Shown here in pieces: positions 29,034 to 39,490 of a stretch of 64,000 bases of DNA. The notes below the pieces were generated by a model. That model saw only the letters and a program-made list of their open reading frames with translations, was not told the origin of the DNA and ran no database searches. This DNA is from Cellulosimicrobium cellulans (GTDB lineage: Bacteria > Actinomycetota > Actinomycetes > Actinomycetales > Cellulomonadaceae), in NCBI RefSeq assembly GCF_016907755.1, contig NZ_JAFBCN010000001.1:2046001-2110000 (forward strand), written 5' to 3'. Every line of letters starts with the position of its first letter. Position 1 is the first letter of the stretch. Made by a program: the position numbers and the translations under genes.

Positions 29034-29152
29034 GGTCGCAAGGCTAGTCCGTCCCCGGACGCCCGACCCGACGAGCGGGGACGTCGCCGCCCGGCCCTGA
29101 CCGGCCCCGGCGTCTCGCATGCTGACACCGCGGGACGCGACGGCCTGACAGA
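29034..29152. promoter_or_regulatory. Divergent promoter gap between punA and lpdA
   Basis: The 119-nt gap must contain promoters for both directions. GACAGAAT at about 29147-29154 is the only -10-like match toward lpdA, and it touches the ATG, so a leaderless start may begin at the GTG 29162. No palindromic operator matching the one at 11990 was seen. Confidence 0.25.
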
Positions 29153-30604
29153 ATGTCCGGCGTGACGCACGCGAGCATCGACCATCAGGCCACCCGCATC
29201 GTCGTCCTCGGAGGTGGGCCCGGCGGCTACGAGGCCGCCCTCGTCGCCCGCCGGCTCGGGGCGGACGTGACCGTCGTCGAGCGCCAGGGCCTGGGCGGCG
29301 CGGCCGTGCTCACGGACGTCGTCCCCTCCAAGACGCTCATCGCGACCGCGGACTGGATGACCATCGCCGAGCGCGCCGCCGAGCTCGGCATCCGCCTGCC
29401 CGTCGACACCGCGAAGGCGCAGCACCCCGCGATGCGACGCCACATCGTCGACCTCGAGGCCGTGAACACGCGTGTCATGGCGCTCGCGGCCGCGCAGTCC
29501 GCGGACATCCACGCGCGCCTCGAGCGCGAGGGCGTGCGCGTCGTCATCGGCGCGGGCCGCCTCGACGGCCCGGAGCGCGTCGTCGTCGACTCGCCGGACG
29601 GCGCGGACGGGCCCCTCGTGCTCGACGCCGACGTGATCCTCCTCGCGGTCGGCGCGACGCCGCGCGTCCTGCCGACGGCGCAGCCCGACGGCGAGCGCAT
29701 CCTCACGTGGACGCAGCTCTACAACCTGTCCGAGCTCCCGGAACGGCTGATCGTCGTCGGGTCGGGCGTCACCGGTGCCGAGTTCGCGGGCGCGTACAAC
29801 GCGCTGGGGTCCGACGTCGTCCTCGTGTCGAGCCGCGACCGCGTGCTCCCGGGGGAGGACGCCGACGCGGCCGAGCTGCTCGAGGGCGTGTTCCGCTCGC
29901 GCGGCATGACCGTCATGTCGCGGTCCCGCGCCGAGTCCGCCGAGCGCACCGAGGACGGCGTGCGCGTCACCCTGTCAGATGGCCGGGTCGTCGAGGGCTC
30001 GCACGTCCTCATCGCCGTCGGCGCGGTCCCCTCGACGAGCGGCCTGGGCCTCGAGGAGGCCGGGGTCCGGCTCACGCCGAGCGGGCACGTCGAGGTCGAC
30101 AAGGTGTCACGCACGTCCGTGCGCGGCATCTACGCGGCCGGCGACTGCACCGGCGTGCTGCCGCTCGCGTCCGTCGCCGCGATGCAGGGCCGCGTCGCCA
30201 TGTCGCACGCGCTCGGCGACGCCGTCGTGCCGATCAAGCTGCGGACCGTCGCGGCGAACATCTTCACCGCACCCGAGATCGCGACCGTCGGGTACAGCGA
30301 GGAGCAGCTCAAGGCGCAGAGCAGCAAGTACGTCACGACCGTGCTGCCGCTCGCGCGCAACCCGCGCGCCAAGATGCTCGGCATGCGCGACGGCTTCGTC
30401 AAGCTCTTCGCGCACCCCGAGGCGGGGGTCGTCCTCGGCGGGGTCGTCGTCGCGCCGCGCGCGAGCGAGCTCGTGTTCCCCATCACGCTCGCCGTGTCGC
30501 ACCGGCTCACGGTCGACGACGTCGCGTCGGCCTTCACCGTCTACCCGTCGCTCTCGGGGTCCATCGCCGAGGTCGCGCGCATGCTGCACCACCGCGAGGA
30601 CTGA
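29153..30604 (+). CDS. lpdA: NAD(P)H-quinone dehydrogenase, LpdA type
   Basis: A 483-residue flavoprotein with the lipoamide dehydrogenase fold: FAD motif VVLGGGPGGYEAA, NAD motif VVGSGVTGAEFA, and AAGDCTGVLPLASVAAMQGR. The active-site disulfide Cys pair of true lipoamide dehydrogenases is replaced in GLGGAAVLTDVVPSKTLI, as in mycobacterial LpdA, which reduces quinones and supports oxidative-stress resistance. It cannot serve pyruvate dehydrogenase. ATG 29153 or GTG 29162 are both possible starts. Confidence 0.9.
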   Translation: MSGVTHASIDHQATRIVVLGGGPGGYEAALVARRLGADVTVVERQGLGGAAVLTDVVPSKTLIATADWMTIAERAAELGIRLPVDTAKAQHPAMRRHIVDLEAVNTRVMALAAAQSADIHARLEREGVRVVIGAGRLDGPERVVVDSPDGADGPLVLDADVILLAVGATPRVLPTAQPDGERILTWTQLYNLSELPERLIVVGSGVTGAEFAGAYNALGSDVVLVSSRDRVLPGEDADAAELLEGVFRSRGMTVMSRSRAESAERTEDGVRVTLSDGRVVEGSHVLIAVGAVPSTSGLGLEEAGVRLTPSGHVEVDKVSRTSVRGIYAAGDCTGVLPLASVAAMQGRVAMSHALGDAVVPIKLRTVAANIFTAPEIATVGYSEEQLKAQSSKYVTTVLPLARNPRAKMLGMRDGFVKLFAHPEAGVVLGGVVVAPRASELVFPITLAVSHRLTVDDVASAFTVYPSLSGSIAEVARMLHHRED

Positions 30605-30629
30605 GCGCGGCGGCTCTCGGCCGGGCTCC

Positions 30630-31223
30630 TCAGCCGAGCACGTCGACGAGCCGCCGGGCGCTCGCGGCCGGGTCGTCCGCGCCCGTGAGGAACGTCCGGT
30701 GCGCCAGACCGCGCGTCCCGGCGTCGTCGAACCACTCGGCGAGGAAGTCGTGGCCGTCACGGACCCAGTCCGTGCCCTTCGCCGCGACCGACCGCGCCCG
30801 CAGCACCGCCAGGGCGTGCTCGCGGTCGGCGCCGGGCAGGACGAGGACGACGTGCGGCACGGGCGCGAGCGCCGCGCGGACGCGGTCCAGGCACGCCGGG
30901 TCCGTGTACGACGCGTGCCCGGCACCCAGCGCGAGCACCGCGCCGGGATGGTCGGCGACCGCACGCTCGACGGCGTGCGCCCGCGCAGGCTCCCACTCCC
31001 GCTCGGCGGCGACCCGGCCGACCACCGCGATGCGCTCGACGAGCCGGTCGACGCTCCACCCGACGTCCGGGTAGTAGCGGTCGGCGACGGCGTCGAGGTC
31101 GACGAACGCGACCCCGAGCAGCCCGGCGACGAGCCCGCCGAGCGTGGACTTGCCGGTGGCCGCAGGGCCGAGCAGGACGAGGACCGGCGCGACGGCCCGG
31201 CCGTCGACCTGGTGCTGCGACAC
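30630..31223 (-). CDS. P-loop kinase-like protein (shikimate kinase resemblance)
   Basis: A 197-residue protein with Walker A GPAATGKST at 19-27 and the VAFVDLDAVADRYYPD segment found in shikimate and gluconate kinases, then LALGAGHASYTD, like the ALGGG loop of shikimate kinases. No DFDxxIE-type match is exact, so I do not call AroK. GTG start is one base after the previous stop on this strand. The substrate is unknown; a small-molecule kinase is likely. Confidence 0.65.
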   Translation of the reverse strand: MSQHQVDGRAVAPVLVLLGPAATGKSTLGGLVAGLLGVAFVDLDAVADRYYPDVGWSVDRLVERIAVVGRVAAEREWEPARAHAVERAVADHPGAVLALGAGHASYTDPACLDRVRAALAPVPHVVLVLPGADREHALAVLRARSVAAKGTDWVRDGHDFLAEWFDDAGTRGLAHRTFLTGADDPAASARRLVDVLG

Positions 31224-31224
31224 G

Positions 31225-31698
31225 TCAGAGCCGACCGTCCAGGCGCAGCGTCCCGTCCGCGAACGCCAGCTCGGTGAGCTGGAACCCGGGGAAGGTGTGC
31301 TCGAGCACCCCGCCGAGCAGCGCCTGCACGTCGACCGCGACCCGCGCCTCGGGCAGCACACGCACGGCCTCGGGCGGCAGGTCCTTCGAGCGCAGCGCGC
31401 TCTGGAGGGGTGCTTCGACGAAGCCGAGCAGCTTGTGCGCGGGCAGCCCGGCGGCATGGGCCTCGACCGCGAGCACCGCGGTGCCCGCCACGACCGACTC
31501 GACGTGCAGCGTCGCCCGGACCACGGGGACCAGCCGCGCGGCGAGCTTGAGCGCCGACGGCGGGTCCGGCACCTCGCGCAGGTCGACGACCACCCGCACG
31601 TCGTCGCCCTCGCTCGTCACCGAGCGCACGTACGGCGGCAGCCCGCCCGTCGCGCGCGCTATCTCGACGGCCTCGGTCACGGTCAGCTCGATACGCAC
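31225..31698 (-). CDS. Protein of unknown function
   Basis: A 157-residue soluble protein, mixed alpha/beta, without Cys and without membrane segments. MRIELTVTEAVEIARATGG at the start and hydrophobic alternation suggest a compact fold. It looks like an actinobacterial family I cannot name. Directly upstream of the kinase-like gene with one base between them, so the two are probably co-translated. Confidence 0.6.
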   Translation of the reverse strand: MRIELTVTEAVEIARATGGLPPYVRSVTSEGDDVRVVVDLREVPDPPSALKLAARLVPVVRATLHVESVVAGTAVLAVEAHAAGLPAHKLLGFVEAPLQSALRSKDLPPEAVRVLPEARVAVDVQALLGGVLEHTFPGFQLTELAFADGTLRLDGRL

Positions 31699-31731
31699 CC
31701 GCCGACCCTAACGCGGCCAGGTGAGAACCGA

Positions 31732-31795
31732 GTCGCACGGGGTAGAGCCGTGGTCGCGCGGGGTAGAACCCTGGTTGCGCGGGGACAGGGCCGTG
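31732..31795. repeat. Short tandem repeat, 21-22 nt units
   Basis: Units at 31732-31752, 31753-31773 and 31774-31795 share GTCGCGCGGGGTAGA plus a variable CC-TG end; a partial fourth follows. They fill much of the 144-nt gap between the unknown protein and the EEP-domain gene. The reverse complement of the same core occurs at 43444-43506 inside a coding region. Confidence 0.75.
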
Positions 31796-31842
31796 GTCGC
31801 GCGGCCACGGGTCTGTCAGACCGCGGGCCGCGGACGCGGCCG

Positions 31843-33966
31843 TCAGCCGCGCGCGCGGAGCTCGGCGAGCAGGGGGCGGTGGTCGGAGGCGGTGACGTCG
31901 AGGACCTCGAAGGAGCGGAACGTCACGGCGTCGGACCCGAAGACCCAGTCGATACGGTGCGCCGGGGCGACCGCGGGTGACGTGAGCGCGTCGGGGTCGC
32001 CGGCGACGTCCTGACCGCTCTCGAGGCCGTGCTCCTCGAGGAGCGTGATCTCGTCCCAGCCGGGCTCGGCGTTGAGGTCGCCCGCGAGGACGTACGCGCC
32101 GTCCACGGGCTCGTCGGCCAGGAGCGTACCGAGCTGGTCGAGCCGGGTCGGGGTGTTCTCCTCGCGGTGCTGCAGGTGCACGGACGTCACCCGGACCGGG
32201 ACGCCCGCGGCGTCGAGCGTCGCGGAGACCGCGGAGCGCTCCTGCGGCCCGGCACCGTAGGGCAGGGCGTGGCGCGCGACGTCGGCGAGGTCGCCGCGCA
32301 GGGGGTCCCAGAGGATCGCGTTGCCGAACTGCCGGTCCGCCGCGGGGACGAAGACGACGCGCATCCCGGTCTGGCGGGCGAGGTACGTCGCCATGTCGGC
32401 GCCGCCGCCGAGCACCCAGCCGCGGGACACCTCCTGGAGCGTGACGACGTCTGCCCCGGAGTCGTCGATCGTCGCGACCATCTCGTCGAGCCGGACCGAC
32501 GGGTCGGCGCTCACGCCGTAGTGCAGGTTCCAGTCGAGCAGCCGGAGGTCGCCCGCCGGGTAGTCGGCGACGGACGGGGTCGTGGCCGGCACGTGGACCT
32601 GCGTCACGCCGACGAGCGCGAGCACCGCGACCGCCCCGCCGACGGCGAGCACCGGGACCTCGGCGCGACCGGCGGCGGGCGTCGTGCCCGACGCCGCGGG
32701 GTCGCCCGCGGAGGCCGTGGCGCCCCGGGAGCGGAGTCCGGCGACGACGGCGGGCACGGCGAGCGCGAGCGCCGCGGCGACAGGGACGAGCGTGTGCGGG
32801 AACGGGAGCGGGACGTCGTACTCGAGCTGGTACCCGAGCAGGGGGACCGCCACCCCGAGCCCGGCGACGCTCGCGGCGCCGGCGAGGCGCAGCCAGGTGA
32901 GCGGGCGCGCGGTGCGCGTCAGGGCGAGAGCGAGCGTGCGGGCCGCGACGGGGACGAGGAGCACGAGCAGGACGAGGAGCGCCCAGCCCCCGACGGCCCC
33001 CGGCCCGTCCAGGCGCGGCACGGCGAGGAACACGACGGCGACGCCCACGACGAGCAGGGCGGGGGACACCCACGGCGATCCCGGCGGGGTCGAGCGGCCC
33101 GCCCAGGGGACGAACCACGCGGCGAGCACGGCGGCGACGGCGAGCGCGGCGACGGCGAACGGCAGGGCGACGCCCGTCTGGGACGCGGCGAACGCGGGGT
33201 TGGCGAGCGCCTGCACCACGAGCGCGACGAACGGGCCGAGCACCCACAGCCCGCGTGACCCCGGCCAGGCGGCGCGCCCCCGGAGCGCCCACGCGCACGC
33301 GACGGCACCGGCGGCGACCACGACCGTCACGACCCATCCCGCGACGTCGGCGCGCCAGTACGCGTCCCAGGTGCCGAGGACCGCGCTCAGCGCCCCGGCG
33401 AGCAGCGCGCCGAGCACGATGCCGACGGCGACGAGCGACCCGCGCGCGAGCGGCGGGGCCGCGGTGCGGACCGGAGTCGGCCCCGGCGCGGCGTCGATCC
33501 CGGGCGCCGGGTCCGCACCACCTGCCGGTCCGCCCGTCCCGCTCGCGAACGCGGCCACGAGCACGAGCACGCCGATCCCGAGCGCGACCGTCGCGAGCCC
33601 GACGCCGTAGCGCACGAGCCCGAGGTCGACGCCCCCGGCGATGGCGGCGCCGAGGCCTTGGAGAGCGAGGCGCGCGACGGCGAGCGACGCCACGGCGAGC
33701 AGCACGACCTTGCCCGTGAGCTCGAGCCGCGCCGCGATCATCACGACGAGGACGCCGGGCGCGGCGTACGTCGCGAGCGCCGTGAGCGCCACGGTGACGA
33801 CGCCCGCGGAGAACGCGTGGTCGTGCAGCGGGCCGCTGGACCGCACGAGCTCGACGACGATCGCCGTGACCGTCACGACGAGCAGGAGCGGGACGAGGTT
33901 CGCCCGGTCGGGCCGGGCGGCGGACCGTGGCACGGGCCGCGGGGACGGGGGCTGCGCTGCGCTCAC
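31843..33966 (-). CDS. Multi-spanning membrane protein with C-terminal endonuclease/exonuclease/phosphatase domain
   Basis: A 707-residue protein from GTG 33966, the first start before the first helix (NLVPLLLVVTVTAIVVEL); the frame further upstream looks non-coding. About 12-14 hydrophobic helices fill residues 20-460. From about 473 comes an EEP domain: LLDWNLHYG, VVTLQEV, GNAILWDP, VHLQH, LAGDLNAEPG, HRIDWVFGS and SDHRPLLAEL, with all catalytic landmarks. EEP proteins cut nucleic acid, phosphoinositides or sphingomyelin; anchored ones probably act on an extracellular or lipid substrate, which is unknown here. Confidence 0.85.
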   Translation of the reverse strand: MSAAQPPSPRPVPRSAARPDRANLVPLLLVVTVTAIVVELVRSSGPLHDHAFSAGVVTVALTALATYAAPGVLVVMIAARLELTGKVVLLAVASLAVARLALQGLGAAIAGGVDLGLVRYGVGLATVALGIGVLVLVAAFASGTGGPAGGADPAPGIDAAPGPTPVRTAAPPLARGSLVAVGIVLGALLAGALSAVLGTWDAYWRADVAGWVVTVVVAAGAVACAWALRGRAAWPGSRGLWVLGPFVALVVQALANPAFAASQTGVALPFAVAALAVAAVLAAWFVPWAGRSTPPGSPWVSPALLVVGVAVVFLAVPRLDGPGAVGGWALLVLLVLLVPVAARTLALALTRTARPLTWLRLAGAASVAGLGVAVPLLGYQLEYDVPLPFPHTLVPVAAALALAVPAVVAGLRSRGATASAGDPAASGTTPAAGRAEVPVLAVGGAVAVLALVGVTQVHVPATTPSVADYPAGDLRLLDWNLHYGVSADPSVRLDEMVATIDDSGADVVTLQEVSRGWVLGGGADMATYLARQTGMRVVFVPAADRQFGNAILWDPLRGDLADVARHALPYGAGPQERSAVSATLDAAGVPVRVTSVHLQHREENTPTRLDQLGTLLADEPVDGAYVLAGDLNAEPGWDEITLLEEHGLESGQDVAGDPDALTSPAVAPAHRIDWVFGSDAVTFRSFEVLDVTASDHRPLLAELRARG

Positions 33967-34086
33967 GAGGCACGACGCTACCGGGCGGGCGATGTGATCC
34001 GCACCACACGATCGGGTCTTCCGTGCCAGACTGAGGGATCGGCTGCGACGGCGCGCCACCACCTCGGCGCGCGAGGAGGCGAGGAC

Positions 34087-35670
<1,584 letters not shown>

Positions 35671-35677
35671 GCGACCG

Positions 35678-37084
35678 ATGACGACGGAGGAGCTCGCCCG
35701 GCGCACGTCGCGCACGCGTGCCGACGACCGGTACGTCTTCCACTCCTGGTCCGCGCAGGGCGCGATCGACCCGCTACCCGTCGCGGGCGGCGAGGGCGCG
35801 TGGTTCTGGGACGAGGACGGCAACCGCTACCTCGACTTCGCGTCGCAGCTCGTCAACCTCAACCTGGGCCACCAGCACCCGCGGCTCGTCGCGGCGATCC
35901 AGGCCCAGGCGGGGCGGCTCGCGACCGTGGGACCGACGTTCGCGAACGACGTGCGGGGCGAGCTCGCGCGGCTCATCACGGAGCGCGCGCCGGGCGCGCG
36001 AACCCGCGGTCCGGCGGGAGGGACGGGCGACGAGCGGCGGTGGCGCGTCTTCTTCACCAACGGCGGCGCGGACGCCGTCGAGAACGCGGTGCGCCTCGCG
36101 CGCCTGCACACGGGGCGCGCCAAGGTGCTCTCCGCGTACCGGTCGTACCACGGCAACACCACGACGGCGATCTCGCTCACGGGCGACCCGCGGCGCTGGC
36201 CCAACGAGGTCGCGCCCGACCCGCACGTGCGCCACTTCCTCGGGCCCTACACGTACCGGTCGTCGTTCGGGGCGCGCGACGACGCGGAGGAGGGGGTCCG
36301 TACGCTCGCCCACCTGCGGGAGGTCGTGCAGCTCGAGGGGCCCGGGACGATCGCGGCGATCCTGCTCGAGACGATCGTCGGGACCAACGGCGTGCTGATC
36401 CCGCCCGACGGCTACCTCGCGGGCGTGCGCGCGCTGTGCGACGAGCACGGGATCCTCCTGGTGACCGACGAGGTGATGGTCGGGTTCGGCCGCGTGGGCG
36501 AGTGGTTCGCGGTGGACCGGTGGGGCGTCGTGCCCGACCTCGTGACCTTCGCCAAGGGCGTGAACTCGGGCTACGTCCCGCTCGGGGGCGTGGTCGTCGG
36601 CGAGCACGTCGCGCGAACGTTCGACGACCGCGTGTTCCCCGGCGGCCTCACCTACTCCGGCCACCCGCTCGCGTGCGCGGTCGGGGTCGAGACGGTCCGC
36701 ACGTTCGAGGACGAGGGGATCCTGGAGCGGGTGCGCGCGCTCGGCGCCGACGTGATCGGGCCGCGACTGCGCGACATGGCCGCCCGGCACCCGAGCGTCG
36801 GTGAGGTCCGCGGGCTCGGGTTCTTCTGGGCGGTCGAGCTCGTGCGCGACCGCGAGACGCGCGAGCCGCTCGTCCCGTTCAACGCGAGCGGGCCGGCCGC
36901 CGCGCCGATGGGCGCGGTCGTCGCCGCGGTCAAGGAGCGCGGCGTGTGGCCGTTCGTGCACTTCAACCGCCTGCACGTCGCGCCGCCGCTCGTCACGTCC
37001 GCCGACGACCTCGAGCACGGCCTCGCCGCGATCGACGCGGCCCTCGACGTCGCCGACGAGCAGGCCGAGGCGGTGCGGGCATGA
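35678..37084 (+). CDS. Class III PLP aminotransferase (beta-alanine transaminase candidate)
   Basis: A 468-residue omega-aminotransferase. FFTNGGADAVENAVRLAR, SAYRSYHGNTTTAISLTGD, LLVTDEVMVGFGR and the PLP lysine Lys293 in TFAKGVNSGYVPLGG are clear. Family members move the amino group of beta-alanine or 4-aminobutyrate to pyruvate or oxoglutarate. Flanked by semialdehyde dehydrogenase and ureidopropionase-like genes, beta-alanine (or beta-aminoisobutyrate) is the likely donor. Seven bases after mmsA. Confidence 0.9.
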   Translation: MTTEELARRTSRTRADDRYVFHSWSAQGAIDPLPVAGGEGAWFWDEDGNRYLDFASQLVNLNLGHQHPRLVAAIQAQAGRLATVGPTFANDVRGELARLITERAPGARTRGPAGGTGDERRWRVFFTNGGADAVENAVRLARLHTGRAKVLSAYRSYHGNTTTAISLTGDPRRWPNEVAPDPHVRHFLGPYTYRSSFGARDDAEEGVRTLAHLREVVQLEGPGTIAAILLETIVGTNGVLIPPDGYLAGVRALCDEHGILLVTDEVMVGFGRVGEWFAVDRWGVVPDLVTFAKGVNSGYVPLGGVVVGEHVARTFDDRVFPGGLTYSGHPLACAVGVETVRTFEDEGILERVRALGADVIGPRLRDMAARHPSVGEVRGLGFFWAVELVRDRETREPLVPFNASGPAAAPMGAVVAAVKERGVWPFVHFNRLHVAPPLVTSADDLEHGLAAIDAALDVADEQAEAVRA

Positions 37085-37149
37085 AAAGGGTCCGGTTCGC
37101 GCCCCCAGACCAGGCCCATTCCATGCCCACAACTGAGGAGGGGTCATGA
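37081..37149 (+). CDS. Possible 22-residue small ORF linking two operon genes
   Basis: ATG at 37081 overlaps the aminotransferase stop (ATGA), and its own TGA at 37147-37149 overlaps the amidase ATG (ATGA). The peptide would be MKRVRFAPPDQAHSMPTTEE plus GS. Codons include AAA and AGG, unusual next to its neighbours. It has no recognisable function; it could be a coupling peptide or merely leader. GAGGAGG before the amidase ATG lies within it. Confidence 0.3.
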   Translation: MKRVRFAPPDQAHSMPTTEEGS

Positions 37150-37982
37150 CCACCGTACGTGCCGCGCTCACCCAGGTCCGCTGGACGGGCGACAAGGAGT
37201 CGATGATCGACGTCCACGAGAAGCACCTGCGTGACGCCGCCGACCAGGGTGCGAAGCTCGTGTGCTTCCAGGAGCTGTTCTACGGGCCGTACTTCTGCCA
37301 GGTGCAGGACGCCGCGTACTACGCGTACGCCGAGTCGGTCCCCGGCCCCACGGTCGAGCGGTTCTCGGCGCTCGCGGCCGAGCTGGGGACCGTCGTCGTG
37401 CTGCCCGTCTACGAGGAGGAGCAGCCGGGCGTGCTCTACAACACCGCGGCGGTGATCGACGCCGACGGGCGCTACCTCGGCAAGTACCGCAAGACGCACA
37501 TCCCGCACGTGCGCGGGTTCTGGGAGAAGTTCTACTTCCGCCCCGGCAACCTGGGCTACCCGGTGTTCGACACCGCCGTCGGGCGCGTGGGCGTCTACAT
37601 CTGCTACGACCGGCACTTCCCCGAGGGCTGGCGCGCGCTCGGGCTCAACGGGGCGGAGATCGTGCTCAACCCCAGCGCGACGAGCCGCGGGCTGTCGAAC
37701 TACCTGTGGAGGCTCGAGCAGCCGGCGGCGGCGGTCGCGAACGAGTACTACGTCGGTGCGATCAACCGCGTGGGCGTCGAGGACCTGGGCGACGACGACT
37801 TCTACGGCACGTCGTACTTCGTCGACCCCGAGGGCGCGTTCGTCGGGGAGCCCGCCGACGACCACGAGGAGGAGCTCGTCGTGCGCGACCTCGACCTGGA
37901 CCTGCTGCGCGTCGTGCGCGACCGGTGGCAGTTCTACCGCGACCGCCGGCCCGACGCCTACGACGACCTCACCCGGCCGTGA
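37146..37982 (+). CDS. Nitrilase-superfamily amidase, probable beta-ureidopropionase
   Basis: A 278-residue carbon-nitrogen hydrolase with the full triad: Glu43 in CFQELFYG, Lys116 in YRKTHIPH and Cys153 in YICYDRHFPEG. In the pyrimidine pathway it hydrolyses N-carbamoyl-beta-alanine to beta-alanine, CO2 and ammonia. Closest relatives by feel are N-carbamoylputrescine amidase and beta-ureidopropionase; the dihydropyrimidinase next to it decides for the latter. Good Shine-Dalgarno GGAGG. Confidence 0.88.
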   Translation: MTTVRAALTQVRWTGDKESMIDVHEKHLRDAADQGAKLVCFQELFYGPYFCQVQDAAYYAYAESVPGPTVERFSALAAELGTVVVLPVYEEEQPGVLYNTAAVIDADGRYLGKYRKTHIPHVRGFWEKFYFRPGNLGYPVFDTAVGRVGVYICYDRHFPEGWRALGLNGAEIVLNPSATSRGLSNYLWRLEQPAAAVANEYYVGAINRVGVEDLGDDDFYGTSYFVDPEGAFVGEPADDHEEELVVRDLDLDLLRVVRDRWQFYRDRRPDAYDDLTRP

Positions 37983-38028
37983 CCGGCGACCCCCCGCACA
38001 CCACCCGACCGAGACGGGAGAGCACGCG

Positions 38029-39465
38029 ATGCCGCACACGCTGATCCGGGGAGGGACCGTCGTCGGACCCACGGGCTCGACGCTCGCCGACGTGCTGGTC
38101 GACGGCGAGCAGGTCGCCGCGCTGCTGCGGCCCGGGGACACGAGCCTCGGGGCCGACCTGGCCGCGAACGCCGAGCGCGTGATCGACGCGACGGGCAAGT
38201 ACGTCATCCCCGGCGCGGTCGACTGCCACACGCACATGGAGCTGCCGTTCGGCGGGACGAACGCGTCGGACACGTTCGAGACCGGCACGCGGGCCGCGGC
38301 CTGGGGCGGGACGACGACGATCGTCGACTTCGCGGTCCAGCGCACCGGGGAGCGGGTCCAGGACGGGCTCGCCGCGTGGCACGCCAAGGCGGACGGGCGG
38401 TGCGCGATCGACTACGGGTTCCACCAGATCCTCGGCGGCGTCGACGACGACTCGCTCAAGGCCATGGACGAGCTCGTCACCGAGGGCATCACGAGCTTCA
38501 AGCTCTTCATGGCCTACCCGGGCGTGTTCTACAGCGACGATGGGCAGATCCTGCGCGCGATGCAGAAGGCGCGCGACAACGGGTCGGTGATCATGATGCA
38601 CGCCGAGAACGGCATCGCGATCGACGTGCTCGTGCGCGAGGCGCTCGACCGCGGCGACACCGCCCCGTACTTCCACGGCACGAGCCGCCCGTGGGAGACC
38701 GAGGAGGAGGCGACGCACCGCGCGATCATGCTCGCGCGCCTGACCGGGGCGCCGCTGTACGTCGTGCACATGTCGGCCAAGCAGGCGGTGGCGACGCTCG
38801 CGCGGGCCCGCGACGAGGGGCACAACGTGTTCGGCGAGACGTGCCCGCAGTACCTCTACCTGTCGCTGGAGGAGCAGCTCGGCGCGCGCAGCGAGGAGTG
38901 GGGCGACTTCGAGGGCGCCAAGTGGGTCTGCTCGACGCCGCTGCGGTCGCGCGCCGAGGGGCACCAGGACGAGCTGTGGCGGTACCTGCGCACGGGCGAC
39001 CTGTCCGTCGTGAGCACCGACCACTGCCCGTTCTGCATGAAGGAGCAGAAGGAGCTCGGCCTCGGCGACTTCTCGAAGATCCCCAACGGGATCGGCGGCG
39101 TCGAGCACCGCCTCGACCTGCTCTACCAGGGCGTCGTCGACGGGCGGATCACGCGCGAGCGGTGGGTCGAGCTGTGCTGCACGACGCCGGCCCGCATGTT
39201 CGGGCTCGACGGCCGCAAGGGCGTGCTCGCCCCGGGCGCGGACGCCGACGTCGTCGTCTACGACCCCGCGGGGCGCACGTCGATCGGGTACGGGAAGACG
39301 CACCACATGAACATGGACCACTCCGCGTGGGAGGGGTTCGAGGTCGCCGGGCACGTGGACGTCGTGATGTCGCGCGGGCGCGTGGTCGTCGAGGACGGCA
39401 CGTACCACGGGAGCCCCGGGCACGGGCGGTTCCTGCGCCGCGGGCTGTCGGCGTACCTGCGCTGA
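38029..39465 (+). CDS. hydA: Dihydropyrimidinase / hydantoinase
   Basis: Opens the ring of dihydrouracil or dihydrothymine (and hydantoins). The 478-residue TIM-barrel amidohydrolase has His67 and His69 in DCHTHMELPFGG, carbamylated Lys158 in SFKLFMAYPG, MMHAENG, VVHMSAK and STDHCPF for the binuclear metal centre, and NGIGGVEHR typical of the subfamily. It lies 46 bases after the amidase with a modest Shine-Dalgarno (GGGAG). Confidence 0.95.
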   Translation: MPHTLIRGGTVVGPTGSTLADVLVDGEQVAALLRPGDTSLGADLAANAERVIDATGKYVIPGAVDCHTHMELPFGGTNASDTFETGTRAAAWGGTTTIVDFAVQRTGERVQDGLAAWHAKADGRCAIDYGFHQILGGVDDDSLKAMDELVTEGITSFKLFMAYPGVFYSDDGQILRAMQKARDNGSVIMMHAENGIAIDVLVREALDRGDTAPYFHGTSRPWETEEEATHRAIMLARLTGAPLYVVHMSAKQAVATLARARDEGHNVFGETCPQYLYLSLEEQLGARSEEWGDFEGAKWVCSTPLRSRAEGHQDELWRYLRTGDLSVVSTDHCPFCMKEQKELGLGDFSKIPNGIGGVEHRLDLLYQGVVDGRITRERWVELCCTTPARMFGLDGRKGVLAPGADADVVVYDPAGRTSIGYGKTHHMNMDHSAWEGFEVAGHVDVVMSRGRVVVEDGTYHGSPGHGRFLRRGLSAYLR

Positions 39466-39490
39466 GCGCGGGCCTGGATCGGAGGCGGGC

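Noticed and set aside
29153-30604. Loss of the redox-active disulfide in the lipoamide dehydrogenase-like protein.
   Set aside because: This is the defining trait of the LpdA quinone dehydrogenase group, not damage.
31732-31795. Possible CRISPR-like array of short repeats.
   Set aside because: Units are contiguous and degenerate, with no spacers and no cas genes nearby; these are plain tandem repeats.
30107-34009. A 1300-codon minus-strand frame across lpdA, the kinase-like, unknown and EEP genes.
   Set aside because: Low-complexity Arg/Ala/Gly translation; the genes in other frames have clear motifs and start sites.
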